64,000 nt of DNA from a virus. Under the pieces are notes generated by a model. It was not told the origin of the DNA and made no database searches. It saw nothing but the letters and a program-made list of their open reading frames with translations. Every line of letters starts with the position of its first letter. The stretch's first letter is position 1. Below are positions 49,528 through 57,304 of this stretch, piece after piece. The stretch covers positions 1 through 64,000 of IMG/VR virus record IMGVR_UViG_3300020469_000023; one strand, 5' to 3'. The position numbers and the translations under genes were made by a program.

Positions 49528-49798
49528 CTTGCTCGTCTATTTCGCCTTTGATTAATAATTGTTGTGCATGAATTAACTCATGTGCCAATGTTGTAAATCT
49601 TTCTTCATCATATCTAATGTAGATATCTAAATGTTCTAACTGTTCATCAAATTCAATATAACCTTTAGTGTTTTGTAATGAGATAGTTGGTGGTAATTTT
49701 CGAATTGAAACAATTACGTCTGCATCATCTATCTTTAGTTGCTTTACTAGTTCTATTGCTTTGTTCTGAATCTCTTTGTTTTTGCAAATAATGTTCAT
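49499..49798 (-). CDS. Small zinc metallopeptidase-like protein
   Basis: 99 residues. FTTLAHELIHAQQLLIKGE has the H-E-x-x-H zinc site (about residues 73-77), preceded by a short beta-rich half. The third ligand is probably a Glu/Asp downstream (EIDEQDAYERE). It resembles IrrE/SprT-type minimal domains. It may cleave a host regulator or serve as a scaffold; unknown. It overlaps the exonuclease gene by 29 bases. Confidence 0.75.
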   Translation of the reverse strand: MNIICKNKEIQNKAIELVKQLKIDDADVIVSIRKLPPTISLQNTKGYIEFDEQLEHLDIYIRYDEERFTTLAHELIHAQQLLIKGEIDEQDAYERETKF

Positions 49799-49880
49799 CT
49801 TGTTCTTCGATGTATTCCATATAAGGACATTTCTCTTCTTCTTCTTGTTTTGAAAATAACTTTTTAAACCAATTAATCAT
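49725..49880 (-). CDS. 51-residue small early protein (tentative)
   Basis: ATG at 49880 follows the promoter at 49894-49922 by about 14 bases. The product starts MINWFKKLFSKQEEEEKCPY and continues charged and helical, similar to short 'NW(F/L)KKLF' proteins I recall from marine T4-like phages. It overlaps the metallopeptidase frame by 74 bases and has no clear ribosome-binding site, so support is moderate. Confidence 0.5.
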   Translation of the reverse strand: MINWFKKLFSKQEEEEKCPYMEYIEEQDEHYLQKQRDSEQSNRTSKATKDR

Positions 49881-49893
49881 TTATTTTGACTAC

Positions 49894-49922
49894 ATTATAC
49901 TTAAATATGCAAGAAAAGTCAA
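49894..49922 (-). promoter_or_regulatory. Early promoter with -35 box inside a terminator stem
   Basis: Minus-strand TTGACT (49917-49922), 17 bp, TATAAT (49894-49899); one mismatch in the -35. The -35 hexamer is part of the descending arm of the hairpin at 49915-49938. TTTTCTTG follows the -35 as at the other early promoters. Confidence 0.65.
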
Positions 49923-49938
49923 CCCTTAAGTTGACTTT
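49915..49938 (-). terminator. Terminator after the DUF932 gene
   Basis: Perfect 9-bp stem AAAGTCAAC (49915-49923) / GTTGACTTT (49930-49938) with a six-base loop. On the minus strand it ends in TTTTC. It lies 16 bp after the DUF932 stop. Confidence 0.7.
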
Positions 49939-49953
49939 CCTCACTTGAAAAGA

Positions 49954-50910
49954 TTATGCCGCTTCGGCGTATTCTACTGCCTTCTCGACTGCTTTAATCT
50001 TTCTACTTTGGTTTCTACCAAACCATGCAGATGCCATTCTCGAATCTGCTTCTCTACCCATCTTGTGGTCTGTAAGATAAGTAACTGAGTTAAGTGCCTG
50101 CCACCAAGTTCCAGCACCCATTTCTGCACCCGGTTGGGTCTCAAGAACTGAGTATGCATCTTGACCTGTAGTAGATAAGTCTTCAAACTTTTCAACTGTT
50201 ACAGGTTTCTTACCTTGGTAAGTTCTAGGGAACACTTCATTGTAGTATTGAACTAATGCTTTCGCACTAAAGTTTTTACTTGCAAGAAATTGTGCCACAT
50301 CTTTGTATTGAGCAAACTTTTCACTTGCAAGACCCATAGTCTCTTTTACGTGGTTAGCATCAAACACTTTTCTGTGATTCAATTTTGTACCCTGGTTTTT
50401 AACAGATGCTAATGCCATACTTAAAGTATTATTACAAACAACTCTGATTGGAGTAAATCTAATATCAATAGACTTTCCATATTCATGTGGGTTTGCAAAC
50501 AATAGGTATGAATCTACTTGGTCATTTTTACCAATGTCAAATGATTCTTTGACTTTTGCAAGTCCCCAAACCATTTTACCATCACGTAATGAACCAGCAG
50601 TTTCCATACTCATGTCACCTGCTAAACAGTACTCTGAGAAGAATTCAAATGATTCTTCGTTTTGTACTGGGTGCCAATTCTTACCAACTTGAGTAAGAAC
50701 TTTGTTATCAGAACTTCTTACCAATGCTTCTTGCCCAGTAAGAACTTCTATTTCACCAACTCTTGCATAAGTTGGAACCTTGTTGACTTGCCAATCAAGT
50801 CCTGCTTTTACCATTATCTGGTTGGGACTCAAGTCATCGCTGACTTTCGTACCAAGGCCATGCCAAGGAACTTCTCCTGCATATGCCATACTTTCAACTG
50901 CCGCTACCAT
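49954..50910 (-). CDS. DUF932 / TIGR03299-family phage protein
   Basis: 318 residues. SMAYAGEVPWHGLGTKVSDD at the start, then EALVRSSDNKVLTQVGKNW and SFEFFSEYCLAGDMSMETAG, followed by IRFTPIRVVCNNTLSMAL, all in the family order. The family is widespread in phages and plasmids and of unknown function. GGAGG lies upstream of the ATG, and a strong terminator follows the gene, so it is probably highly expressed. Confidence 0.88.
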   Translation of the reverse strand: MVAAVESMAYAGEVPWHGLGTKVSDDLSPNQIMVKAGLDWQVNKVPTYARVGEIEVLTGQEALVRSSDNKVLTQVGKNWHPVQNEESFEFFSEYCLAGDMSMETAGSLRDGKMVWGLAKVKESFDIGKNDQVDSYLLFANPHEYGKSIDIRFTPIRVVCNNTLSMALASVKNQGTKLNHRKVFDANHVKETMGLASEKFAQYKDVAQFLASKNFSAKALVQYYNEVFPRTYQGKKPVTVEKFEDLSTTGQDAYSVLETQPGAEMGAGTWWQALNSVTYLTDHKMGREADSRMASAWFGRNQSRKIKAVEKAVEYAEAA

Positions 50911-50925
50911 ATAAACCTCCTATAG

Positions 50926-51312
50926 TTAGTCATTCCAATTGTAATCTGGTTGAACTTGACCATTGAGAATTTCCTCAATGAATTCAACCGCTTCATAACA
51001 TGTGCCACCTATGTGCCACTCGTATTCTTCTGTAGGCGTACCACCAGTTTTCCAATTGTAAACTGTCGCCTTAATAGTTTCATAATCTTTGTCACCATAT
51101 TCATCTGTAAAATAAACTTTACCGTCAATTGCCCATTGAGTTTGAACTTTGTCATATGGGTCACCTGTTGAATAAGAAGGTGTACCAAATAAGTTATATA
51201 ACTTATCATAAGTAGTAGTCACATAACTTTGTAAACTACTACCACTTTCTGGATTTTCAGCAACTTCATACTCGCAGTTTTCTGCAAGAATTTTCTCTGA
51301 TAGATAAATCAT
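50926..51312 (-). CDS. Early phage protein, unknown
   Basis: 128 residues, acidic, aromatic-rich with repeated Tyr (SYVTTTYDKLYNLFGTPSYS) and Trp segments (YEWHIGGTCYEAVEFIEE). Probably globular, without membrane segments. It may be an early moderator like those next to DUF932 in cyanophages, from memory. ATGA overlap with its upstream neighbour. Confidence 0.6.
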   Translation of the reverse strand: MIYLSEKILAENCEYEVAENPESGSSLQSYVTTTYDKLYNLFGTPSYSTGDPYDKVQTQWAIDGKVYFTDEYGDKDYETIKATVYNWKTGGTPTEEYEWHIGGTCYEAVEFIEEILNGQVQPDYNWND

Positions 51313-51569
51313 ATGTTTGCTACCTCTAACATTGAAAGAGGCACTCTGTATGCTTTACCTCTCATTTGAACAACTGCTTTCTTTTGTTTAATCTCAATGA
51401 TTGTACCAAAAGTTTTTTTAGTTTTTTGAACAACGAACACGCCGTCACCTTCTTTGAAACTTGCTTTCGCAAGGGCATCTAAAATATCTTTACCGAAATG
51501 ATAGACTTCTGCCAATTGTTCAGGTGTCTGAATCTTTGACAGTTCTTTTATTAACGTTTTACTTAACAT
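51309..51569 (-). CDS. Small early protein with KOW-like segment
   Basis: 86 residues. The N-terminal helices precede KEGDGVFVVQKTKKTFGTII and EIKQKKAVVQMRGKAYRVPL, a pair of strands like a KOW/SH3-type nucleic-acid-binding fold. It is the first gene after the extended early promoter at 51601-51629, with a GAGAGGTAAA leader. A role in host takeover is inference. Confidence 0.65.
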   Translation of the reverse strand: MLSKTLIKELSKIQTPEQLAEVYHFGKDILDALAKASFKEGDGVFVVQKTKKTFGTIIEIKQKKAVVQMRGKAYRVPLSMLEVANI

Positions 51570-51600
51570 TTTACCTCTCTGTTTATTAATTTATGTTGTT

Positions 51601-51629
51601 ATTATAACAAGTCAAACAATAATTGTCAA
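51601..51629 (-). promoter_or_regulatory. Early sigma70-like promoter (shared extended type)
   Basis: Minus-strand TTGACA (51624-51629), 17 bp, TATAAT (51601-51606), with CTTGT before and AACAACATAAATTA after the -10, as at 2258-2286 and 27715-27743. Confidence 0.85.
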
Positions 51630-51638
51630 CTCTTTTTT

Positions 51639-52094
51639 TCATATTAATTGAAATTTTTCTACCTCTGGTTGGAAGTTAAAATCCCAATCTTCAAAATTTT
51701 CACACAATGGGTGAGAAAACCAACCATCACGACTATAATTTGTACTATACCCGTCTAACCAAACTTTTACTTGTTTTTCAATAAAGTCTTCGTAAGGAAC
51801 AAAGACAAACAAAACATCGTCTCTAGAACCTTCTTTAGTATAAAATTTACGAGTATAAAATTTTATTGTTATACCTTTCTTAAAGTCATTTTTTCTAAAG
51901 TCAACATAACCCGTGACCCAAGGTAAAGACTCACCTAATTCTTCTGCTAATTTTTCATCGGTGATTTGAACTTCTTTTACATTCTGTTCATAATCACTAT
52001 GGAAAGTATATTTACCATCTTTATAATTATAATCTGTAGAATTAGACCTATAAATGTCTTCTTTTACTCTTTCAATAAATTGATTACTTTGCAT
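51639..52094 (-). CDS. Early phage protein, unknown
   Basis: 151 residues, acidic and aromatic-rich, with no signal peptide or membrane segment. The second half (VLFVFVPYEDFIEKQVKVW, then GWFSHPLCENFEDWDF) looks globular. It has its own promoter (52125-52153) and an AGAGGTAAA leader. Not recognised. Confidence 0.6.
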   Translation of the reverse strand: MQSNQFIERVKEDIYRSNSTDYNYKDGKYTFHSDYEQNVKEVQITDEKLAEELGESLPWVTGYVDFRKNDFKKGITIKFYTRKFYTKEGSRDDVLFVFVPYEDFIEKQVKVWLDGYSTNYSRDGWFSHPLCENFEDWDFNFQPEVEKFQLI

Positions 52095-52124
52095 TTTACC
52101 TCTTTTCTTATTCTTAATACAAGT

Positions 52125-52153
52125 ATTTTACAGGGTCAAACAGGAATTGTCAA
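52125..52153 (-). promoter_or_regulatory. Early sigma70-like promoter
   Basis: Minus-strand TTGACA (52148-52153), 17 bp, TAAAAT (52125-52130), one mismatch. The spacer begins ATTCCTG, close to the common ATTCTTG. Confidence 0.6.
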
Positions 52154-52189
52154 CCCTTGTAATTAAAATAAGTGTTTTGCTACGACAGA

Positions 52190-52675
52190 TTATGTCGCAT
52201 ACTTTGAAAAGAATGTAATTACAGTTCTATCTGTATTGCCATGTAAGGGGTGATGTGGTACGTTTGCATTGAAACAAACTGCACGATTGTATTTAAATGG
52301 AACTTCGTCACCATCTATCCAAGTGCCACCATTTCCTTCTAGATAAATGACACCTGAAAAGTCCCATGCTTTATCGATATGTGGCATGGGTGTAGATATG
52401 TTTTGTTCTAGTAAATGTTTGTAGAAAGTAATCCAACCAACTTTTACATCAAACATGTTTTGTATTTTATTGACGACCTCAGGAAGTTCGAACATAAGAT
52501 TTTTAGTTCGAAGTCCTGGCCATTTACCAATGGATTCGCTTTTATTATATTCTGCATATTGTTTTGCAGTATAATAATTAGAACTCTTAGAAAACTCTAA
52601 GACTTCATCTGGGTCATCAAGAAAGTTTTCAAATACTTGATATTTAGATTTTGACACTAAACTGTAAGGTTGCAT
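52190..52675 (-). CDS. 2OG-Fe(II) oxygenase-like protein
   Basis: About 161 residues from MQPYSLVSKS; MMTTILTNS at 52702 is an alternative start deeper in the neighbouring gene. STPMPHIDKAWDFSGVIYLEG has the HxD pair, GGTWIDG a Gly turn, and NANVPHHPLHGNTDRTVITFF the distal His and the Arg. A compact oxygenase similar to other phage members of the superfamily. Substrate unknown. Confidence 0.7.
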   Translation of the reverse strand: MQPYSLVSKSKYQVFENFLDDPDEVLEFSKSSNYYTAKQYAEYNKSESIGKWPGLRTKNLMFELPEVVNKIQNMFDVKVGWITFYKHLLEQNISTPMPHIDKAWDFSGVIYLEGNGGTWIDGDEVPFKYNRAVCFNANVPHHPLHGNTDRTVITFFSKYAT

Positions 52676-53261
52676 AGAGTTTGTCAGTATTGTAGTCATC
52701 ATCTACTATGTATCTAACCCCAGGTCTTATGGTGAACTTTTTACCAAACTTAATATTTAACATGATATCAGTTTGAATATCTTCAAATTCTCCATCATCT
52801 ACACCGTCTTTTGCGAATGCGAATCTAGGTGAGAAATGAACTTGTGGTGCAAAACAAACTAAGTCTGTATTACATTGAAAGTTACCTTTATACCCAAGAG
52901 TAGTTAAGACTCTAAAGTAATAAGTATCACTTTTTTTACCTTCGATATCACGATACTCTACTCTAGGTCTAAAGTAGAAACCATTATCTTGTTCAAAGAG
53001 TTTTACTGATACTCTAGGTCGGTGTTCAATTCTGCCTTTCTTTTCAATGTACTGATATGAAAAATCCCAGTTATCGAGTTTGTAACCCAATTGGTGATGT
53101 GTTTTATCAGTATCTCCAAAGTAATGTCTGTATCTCCAAGATACATTATTACCAAAACTATCTTTAGTTTGTAATTTTAAATTTAATTGTTCTCTATCCC
53201 AATTTTCTGCAGAAAATACTGATGCAGATAAGAACATTATTAATATTAAAAGGTTTTTCAT
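52644..53261 (-). CDS. Outer-membrane beta-barrel protein with signal peptide
   Basis: 205 residues. Signal peptide MKNLLILIMFLSASVFSA (cleavage near residue 18). The mature protein is built of amphipathic strands with alternating aromatic residues (VSWRYRHYFGDTDKTHHQLG; GFYFRPRVEYRDIEG; FTIRPGVRYIVDDD) and ends in a beta-signal-like LQFSVKI. About eight to ten strands, resembling DUF2490-type barrels. It has its own early promoter and is divergent from the curli-like operon. A phage-encoded barrel could alter the host surface or block receptors. Confidence 0.75.
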   Translation of the reverse strand: MKNLLILIMFLSASVFSAENWDREQLNLKLQTKDSFGNNVSWRYRHYFGDTDKTHHQLGYKLDNWDFSYQYIEKKGRIEHRPRVSVKLFEQDNGFYFRPRVEYRDIEGKKSDTYYFRVLTTLGYKGNFQCNTDLVCFAPQVHFSPRFAFAKDGVDDGEFEDIQTDIMLNIKFGKKFTIRPGVRYIVDDDYNTDKLYATLQFSVKI

Positions 53262-53291
53262 TATATTACTCCAATAATAAATTTAACAAAT

Positions 53292-53320
53292 ATTATACTC
53301 GCACTAACAAGAATTGTCAA
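53292..53320 (-). promoter_or_regulatory. Early promoter of the beta-barrel gene
   Basis: Minus-strand TTGACA (53315-53320), 17 bp, TATAAT (53292-53297), perfect, with spacer start ATTCTTG. It is 41 bp from the oppositely directed late box at 53361-53368. Confidence 0.85.
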
Positions 53321-53360
53321 TACTTGCTTAGTATATATGCTTCTTATAACTCTGTTTTCA

Positions 53361-53368
53361 TATAAATA
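53361..53368 (+). promoter_or_regulatory. T4-type late promoter of the curli-like operon
   Basis: Exact TATAAATA on the plus strand, seven bases before the ATG at 53376. No sigma70-like promoter is visible on this strand, so the operon 53376-60192 is predicted to be late. The intergenic region 53262-53375 holds only these two divergent promoters. Confidence 0.7.
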
Positions 53369-53375
53369 GACGTGT

Positions 53376-53672
53376 ATGAACAATATAATGAAATTATTAA
53401 TGGAAGTGGGTATCCCGATTGGTAGTGCAATCATCATGGGGTTCTTTATCTTTCTGACTTTAAAATACATTTTAGATAGTGTTGGTGGTTCTGTTACAGG
53501 TCTTACTAACATTATGAATGGTTTAGAGTCAAGAGTTCGTCAAATGAATAATGATATGATAAAGATTGACTTGTTAGTAAGTGAGTCTTTAGATTTAAGA
53601 CCAGACATCGATAGAGTTGCGAGAGCAGAAAACTTTATGGAAGATGGTAAGATAGACTCTAGGAGAGATTAA
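53376..53672 (+). CDS. Small membrane/coiled-coil protein A of the curli-like operon
   Basis: 98 residues. The N-terminal membrane helix (EVGIPIGSAIIMGFFIFLTLKYI, about residues 10-33) is followed by a short coiled coil (RQMNNDMIKIDLLVSE) and a charged tail. It is paralogous in plan to the next gene (EVG-x-P, MG-[FY]-F-I, then [MN]-x-ND-[LM]-I). Holin- or scaffold-like proteins have this form. As first genes of the operon they may anchor the system in the inner membrane. Confidence 0.65.
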   Translation: MNNIMKLLMEVGIPIGSAIIMGFFIFLTLKYILDSVGGSVTGLTNIMNGLESRVRQMNNDMIKIDLLVSESLDLRPDIDRVARAENFMEDGKIDSRRD

Positions 53673-54001
53673 TGAACAGCAGTAATATTAATCAAATTGT
53701 TTTGATTATTGATGAGGTTGGTTATCCAGTTTTAATGGCAATCGGTATGGGATATTTTATCTGGTATGTTTGGAAGTATGTGACGAAAGAACTAAAACCA
53801 AAAATTGGTGCTTCACATAAGACTCTTATTAAATTATTAGACCAGATTAGAATGCTTGACAATGACTTGATACGATTACAACAGAAAGTAAATACTGTAA
53901 TCGAATATAGAAAACAAGAAGAATTAAAAAAACAAGGGCAAGAAGATGAAGACAGCACAGTATATATTAATGATATGGGTAAGTCTAACGATAACAAGTA
54001 A
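53672..54001 (+). CDS. Small membrane/coiled-coil protein B of the curli-like operon
   Basis: 109 residues. A membrane helix (EVGYPVLMAIGMGYFIWYVWKYV) begins near residue 15. A coiled coil (KLLDQIRMLDNDLIRLQQK) and an acidic/Lys tail follow. Its start overlaps the stop of its paralogue by one base and its end overlaps csgF by 56 bases. The duplicate with matching layout suggests a hetero-oligomer. Confidence 0.65.
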   Translation: MNSSNINQIVLIIDEVGYPVLMAIGMGYFIWYVWKYVTKELKPKIGASHKTLIKLLDQIRMLDNDLIRLQQKVNTVIEYRKQEELKKQGQEDEDSTVYINDMGKSNDNK

Positions 54002-54428
54002 TTTGTTTGCTGACCAGATAGTTCATAAATTTAAATCTCCATCATTTAGTGGTATTGGACAATCGTCACACTATTTAACAATAGAGAATCAACAGAAGTC
54101 TCGTAGAGATAAGATTCAAGAAGATATCGAATCTGCAATTGCAAAAGCAGAACGTGAAGCAGATAGTACGACCCATGCTAAGTTCCTTAGAAACTTAGAG
54201 TCAAGAATCTATGCTCAAATATCAAAACAATTAGTTGACCAAATGTTTGGTGATGGAGTAAATGAAGGTTCAATAGAAGGTTTCTTTGATATGCTTGGTA
54301 ATACTGTAGCATACGAATTATGTACAGGTTGTGGTGATGATGGTATTGATGTAATTAGAATTACAATTACAGGCGATGATAATACAACAACAACATTAGA
54401 TGTACCAGTAGGTAGTGGAGCATTTTAG
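53946..54428 (+). CDS. csgF: CsgF-like curli assembly factor
   Basis: 160 residues. Signal peptide (MKTAQYILMIWVSLTITSNLFA, cleavage near 22). The mature start IVHKFKSPSFSGIGQSSHYL matches the CsgF N-terminus (F-x-x-P-x-F-G-G), the part that inserts into the CsgG pore. A helical middle and beta-strand end (VIRITITGDDNTTTTLDV) also follow CsgF. An insertion with two Cys (ELCTGCGDDG) is unlike E. coli CsgF. It is directly followed by csgG (TAGTG overlap), so the pore and its extracellular cap are coupled. Confidence 0.82.
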   Translation: MKTAQYILMIWVSLTITSNLFADQIVHKFKSPSFSGIGQSSHYLTIENQQKSRRDKIQEDIESAIAKAEREADSTTHAKFLRNLESRIYAQISKQLVDQMFGDGVNEGSIEGFFDMLGNTVAYELCTGCGDDGIDVIRITITGDDNTTTTLDVPVGSGAF

Positions 54429-55300
54429 TGAAAATATTTTTATTGATAGGAGTATTCGTTCTATCAAGTTGTGCTAGTATTCCTTCTTTCTCACGTATAG
54501 ATTGTGATGAAAGAGAATTAGCATGTCGAGAAAGTGCAACTATAGAAAAGTTGCCATCGACAGCAGAATTAAAAAAAGTGCCAGGTCCAAGTAATGGTAA
54601 ACCTGTAGTAGTTGCAGTTTATGGATTTACAGACAAAACTGGCCAAAGAAAAAGTAGAGATACATTTTCAGATTTTTCTACTGCAGTAACACAAGGTGCA
54701 GATTTACTTGTTATTGATGCACTTAAAACTGCAAGTAATGGAGAGTGGTTTAGAGTAGTTGAGAGAACTAATATAGATGCTCTCATAAGAGAAAGGCAAA
54801 TAATAAGAAGTTCTAGAGAAGAGTTTAAAGAAGATAAACAACTAGCATCTTTAGTATTTGCAGGGATTTTAATTGATGGTGGTGTTGTTGGGTACGACAC
54901 TAACATCGAAAGTGGTGGTCGTGGAGCAAGATACTTAGGTATCGGACACAATACATCATATAGAAGAGATTCAGTAATTGTTAGTCTAAGGGCAACCTCA
55001 ACACTAACAGGTGAAATTTTAATGAATGTTCAGGCGAAAAAAACTATTTTGTCTGTCGGTGGCGGTTATGATTTATTCCGATTCTTTGATATGGATACAA
55101 AGTTATTGGAATTTGAAGATGGTAACGGATTTAACGAAAGTGTAACGTTTGCAGTTCGCTCCGCTATTGAAGTTGCCGTATTAGAACTTATTTACCAAGG
55201 ACACGATAGAGGTTTTTGGAAAATGAAAAGTGACCATCGTCACCCACACTTAAGTGATGGGACTAACGATAAACACTTAATAACTAAGGAGAAAGAATGA
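54428..55300 (+). CDS. csgG: CsgG-like outer-membrane secretion lipoprotein
   Basis: 290 residues with a GTG start overlapping the csgF stop. Lipobox LSSC (Cys15) gives an outer-membrane lipoprotein. KPVVVAVYGFTDKTGQRKS and WFRVVERTNIDALIRERQII are CsgG signatures. Then LIDGGVVGYDTNIESGGRGARYLG spans the first transmembrane hairpin and VSLRATSTLTGEILMNVQ the second. Family role: nonameric diffusion pore that exports curli subunits across the outer membrane. A His-rich C-terminal extension is present. Confidence 0.93.
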   Translation: MKIFLLIGVFVLSSCASIPSFSRIDCDERELACRESATIEKLPSTAELKKVPGPSNGKPVVVAVYGFTDKTGQRKSRDTFSDFSTAVTQGADLLVIDALKTASNGEWFRVVERTNIDALIRERQIIRSSREEFKEDKQLASLVFAGILIDGGVVGYDTNIESGGRGARYLGIGHNTSYRRDSVIVSLRATSTLTGEILMNVQAKKTILSVGGGYDLFRFFDMDTKLLEFEDGNGFNESVTFAVRSAIEVAVLELIYQGHDRGFWKMKSDHRHPHLSDGTNDKHLITKEKE

Positions 55301-56214
55301 GAACTTTAATTCTCGCTTTATTATTAACAGCAAGTGCTTTTGCATTTGCGGATAATGAAATATATATCGAGCAAGTTGGTGAAGGTGTAGAAATTATTAT
55401 TGAACAAACAGGTAATGGAAACTTGATTGGGCAAAATACTAGCACTGGTGCTAATGCGACCGACATGAAACTGCAGATAGGTAACTCTAATGCATATTGG
55501 TTGTTTAATGGAAGTAACAACTTACTATTTGGTGATATCAACTCAGATGGTTCAAACATTGACTATAATGTTCAAGGTTCGAACAACAGAATCAATCAAT
55601 TGATTGGTACTGTAACTGGTAATACTAGTAGTAATCAAAGTGCAGATGCCATTGATATGAATGTAGATGTTCAAGGTGATTATAACCAGACAACGTTTAG
55701 GTTAGGTAATAAATCTGAAACTTACAATACACCTCATAATTTAGGTGATGGTGCATTTTTTAACAATAGTGCAGGTTTTAAAACGTATAGCAATCATACA
55801 TTTACAGGTAGTAACATCACGGGTTATGGAACTTATGGTGGTAATGCTACAAGTAACTATGGGTCAAATGCCGCATATTGGGATGCCTGGAATATTACAG
55901 AAGGTAGTGCTGATGGTGCCAACATTGACTTATTAGTTGATGGCAGTGGTGCTTCAAATACTATTGGTGCATTTATAAACTCTTCAAATGCTGTTTGGGA
56001 TTGGGACATAACTGGTTCAAATAACTGGATATTAACAACTCAAGAAGATGGAAGTGATAATAAAATATCTGTTGATTTAACAGGTGATAAAAACTATGTA
56101 TTTGTTGGTCAAAGAACAGGTACAAGTATAAGTGGTGCAGAGGCGATATTAGATGCAAGTTTTGTTACAGACGGTTCAGAAATTACGATTATTCAACAAG
56201 ATACTGGCGAGTAA
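55297..56214 (+). CDS. Curlin-repeat secreted protein 1 (CsgA/CsgB-like)
   Basis: 305 residues, about twice CsgA. Signal peptide ends AFAFA/DN at residue 18. The mature start NEIYIEQVGEGVEIIIEQTG has the Q-x-G spacing of curlin repeats. Further Asn/Gly/Ser-rich strands repeat with motifs like GSNNRINQLIG, GDYNQTTFRLGN and GDKNYVFVGQ, and the end is VTDGSEITIIQQD. Likely a beta-solenoid or amyloid substrate of CsgG/CsgF. It is non-canonical: repeats are irregular and long loops contain Trp and Tyr. AAGGAGAAAG precedes the ATG. Confidence 0.8.
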   Translation: MRTLILALLLTASAFAFADNEIYIEQVGEGVEIIIEQTGNGNLIGQNTSTGANATDMKLQIGNSNAYWLFNGSNNLLFGDINSDGSNIDYNVQGSNNRINQLIGTVTGNTSSNQSADAIDMNVDVQGDYNQTTFRLGNKSETYNTPHNLGDGAFFNNSAGFKTYSNHTFTGSNITGYGTYGGNATSNYGSNAAYWDAWNITEGSADGANIDLLVDGSGASNTIGAFINSSNAVWDWDITGSNNWILTTQEDGSDNKISVDLTGDKNYVFVGQRTGTSISGAEAILDASFVTDGSEITIIQQDTGE

Positions 56215-57304
56215 TCTTATTCTAATAGGGTCTGTTTATGCAGACTCTATTGGCGATATTCGTGAGCATACTGGTAGTGCGGCAATCGAAAGAGAATCTG
56301 GTGAAGAACTAGTTGTCTCTCCTGCTTTTTTACCTGATGTTGAAATGAATGATACTGCTATTACTGGTAATGGCAGAATGTTAATTGAATTCAAAGATAA
56401 AGAAGAATTAGCATTGACTGAACACACAAAGATTTATATTGATGAAGTATATTATGACCCTGACCCATCGCTGTCAAAGATGACTATGCGAATGGCACTT
56501 GGTACTGCTAGATTTACATCTGGTAGAGGTGAAATGATTGACAAAGCAAACATTGACATTTCAACACCAACTGCTCAGATAGGTATTCGGGGAACAGATT
56601 TTACAACTACAGTTGATGAACTCGGTAGAACGTTAGTTGTATTATTACCTGATGAAAATGGAGAATCATCTGGTGAAATATTTATTACAAATGCTGGTGG
56701 GACAATTACATTGAATGAAGCATATCAATCTATGATGCTTCAATCATTTGATGTAATGCCACAAAGAACAGTTATTCTTGAAGGCATTACGCCCGATTCA
56801 ATTAATAATATGTTTATTGTTAATCCACCAAAAGAGATAAAAGAAGTAGAAGCAGAAGGAGAAAGTAAAGAAGACGATGCTCAAGGTATTTTAGATGTAG
56901 ACTTCTTGGCATACGATGCCTTAGAAGAAGATGCTTTAGAAGATAAAGGAGAATTAGAATATACAGAACTAGATATTGACTTATTAGATGTTGAGTTTCT
57001 TCAAGACGTATTAGACATTACTGCTGACCTCGATAGAATAAATGAGATTGATAGAGAGGTTGCAGATATAGGTAATGTTAACATTGAAGGTACTCAAGTA
57101 GGGTTTGATGATGATAGTCAATATAGTACGTTTGTTAATAAAGAAGAAGAGACGATTGTTATGACTAGAGAAGTAGAAGGTGTAATTAGAATAACTCATG
57201 CGATTTATACAAATGCAGTTATTGAAACATACACTAACCAAAAACCAAGCGAGATAACTTTAGGAGATGGTTCAGATGCAAGAATCATAATAATACAAGA
57301 ATGA
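56153..57304 (+). CDS. FecR-domain periplasmic protein
   Basis: 383 residues. Signal sequence to about residue 30 (GSVYA/DS). The FecR domain is at about 34-185: ALTEHTKIYIDEV, MRMALGTARFTSGRG, and TAQIGIRGTDFTTTVDELG, the last a hallmark block. A long acidic segment (225-330, Glu/Asp-rich) and a beta-rich end follow. In bacteria FecR domains relay outer-membrane signals; stand-alone secreted FecR proteins often neighbour CHASE2 cyclases, from memory. The gene overlaps curlin 1 by 62 bases, a tight coupling. Confidence 0.88.
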   Translation: MQVLLQTVQKLRLFNKILASNLILIGSVYADSIGDIREHTGSAAIERESGEELVVSPAFLPDVEMNDTAITGNGRMLIEFKDKEELALTEHTKIYIDEVYYDPDPSLSKMTMRMALGTARFTSGRGEMIDKANIDISTPTAQIGIRGTDFTTTVDELGRTLVVLLPDENGESSGEIFITNAGGTITLNEAYQSMMLQSFDVMPQRTVILEGITPDSINNMFIVNPPKEIKEVEAEGESKEDDAQGILDVDFLAYDALEEDALEDKGELEYTELDIDLLDVEFLQDVLDITADLDRINEIDREVADIGNVNIEGTQVGFDDDSQYSTFVNKEEETIVMTREVEGVIRITHAIYTNAVIETYTNQKPSEITLGDGSDARIIIIQE

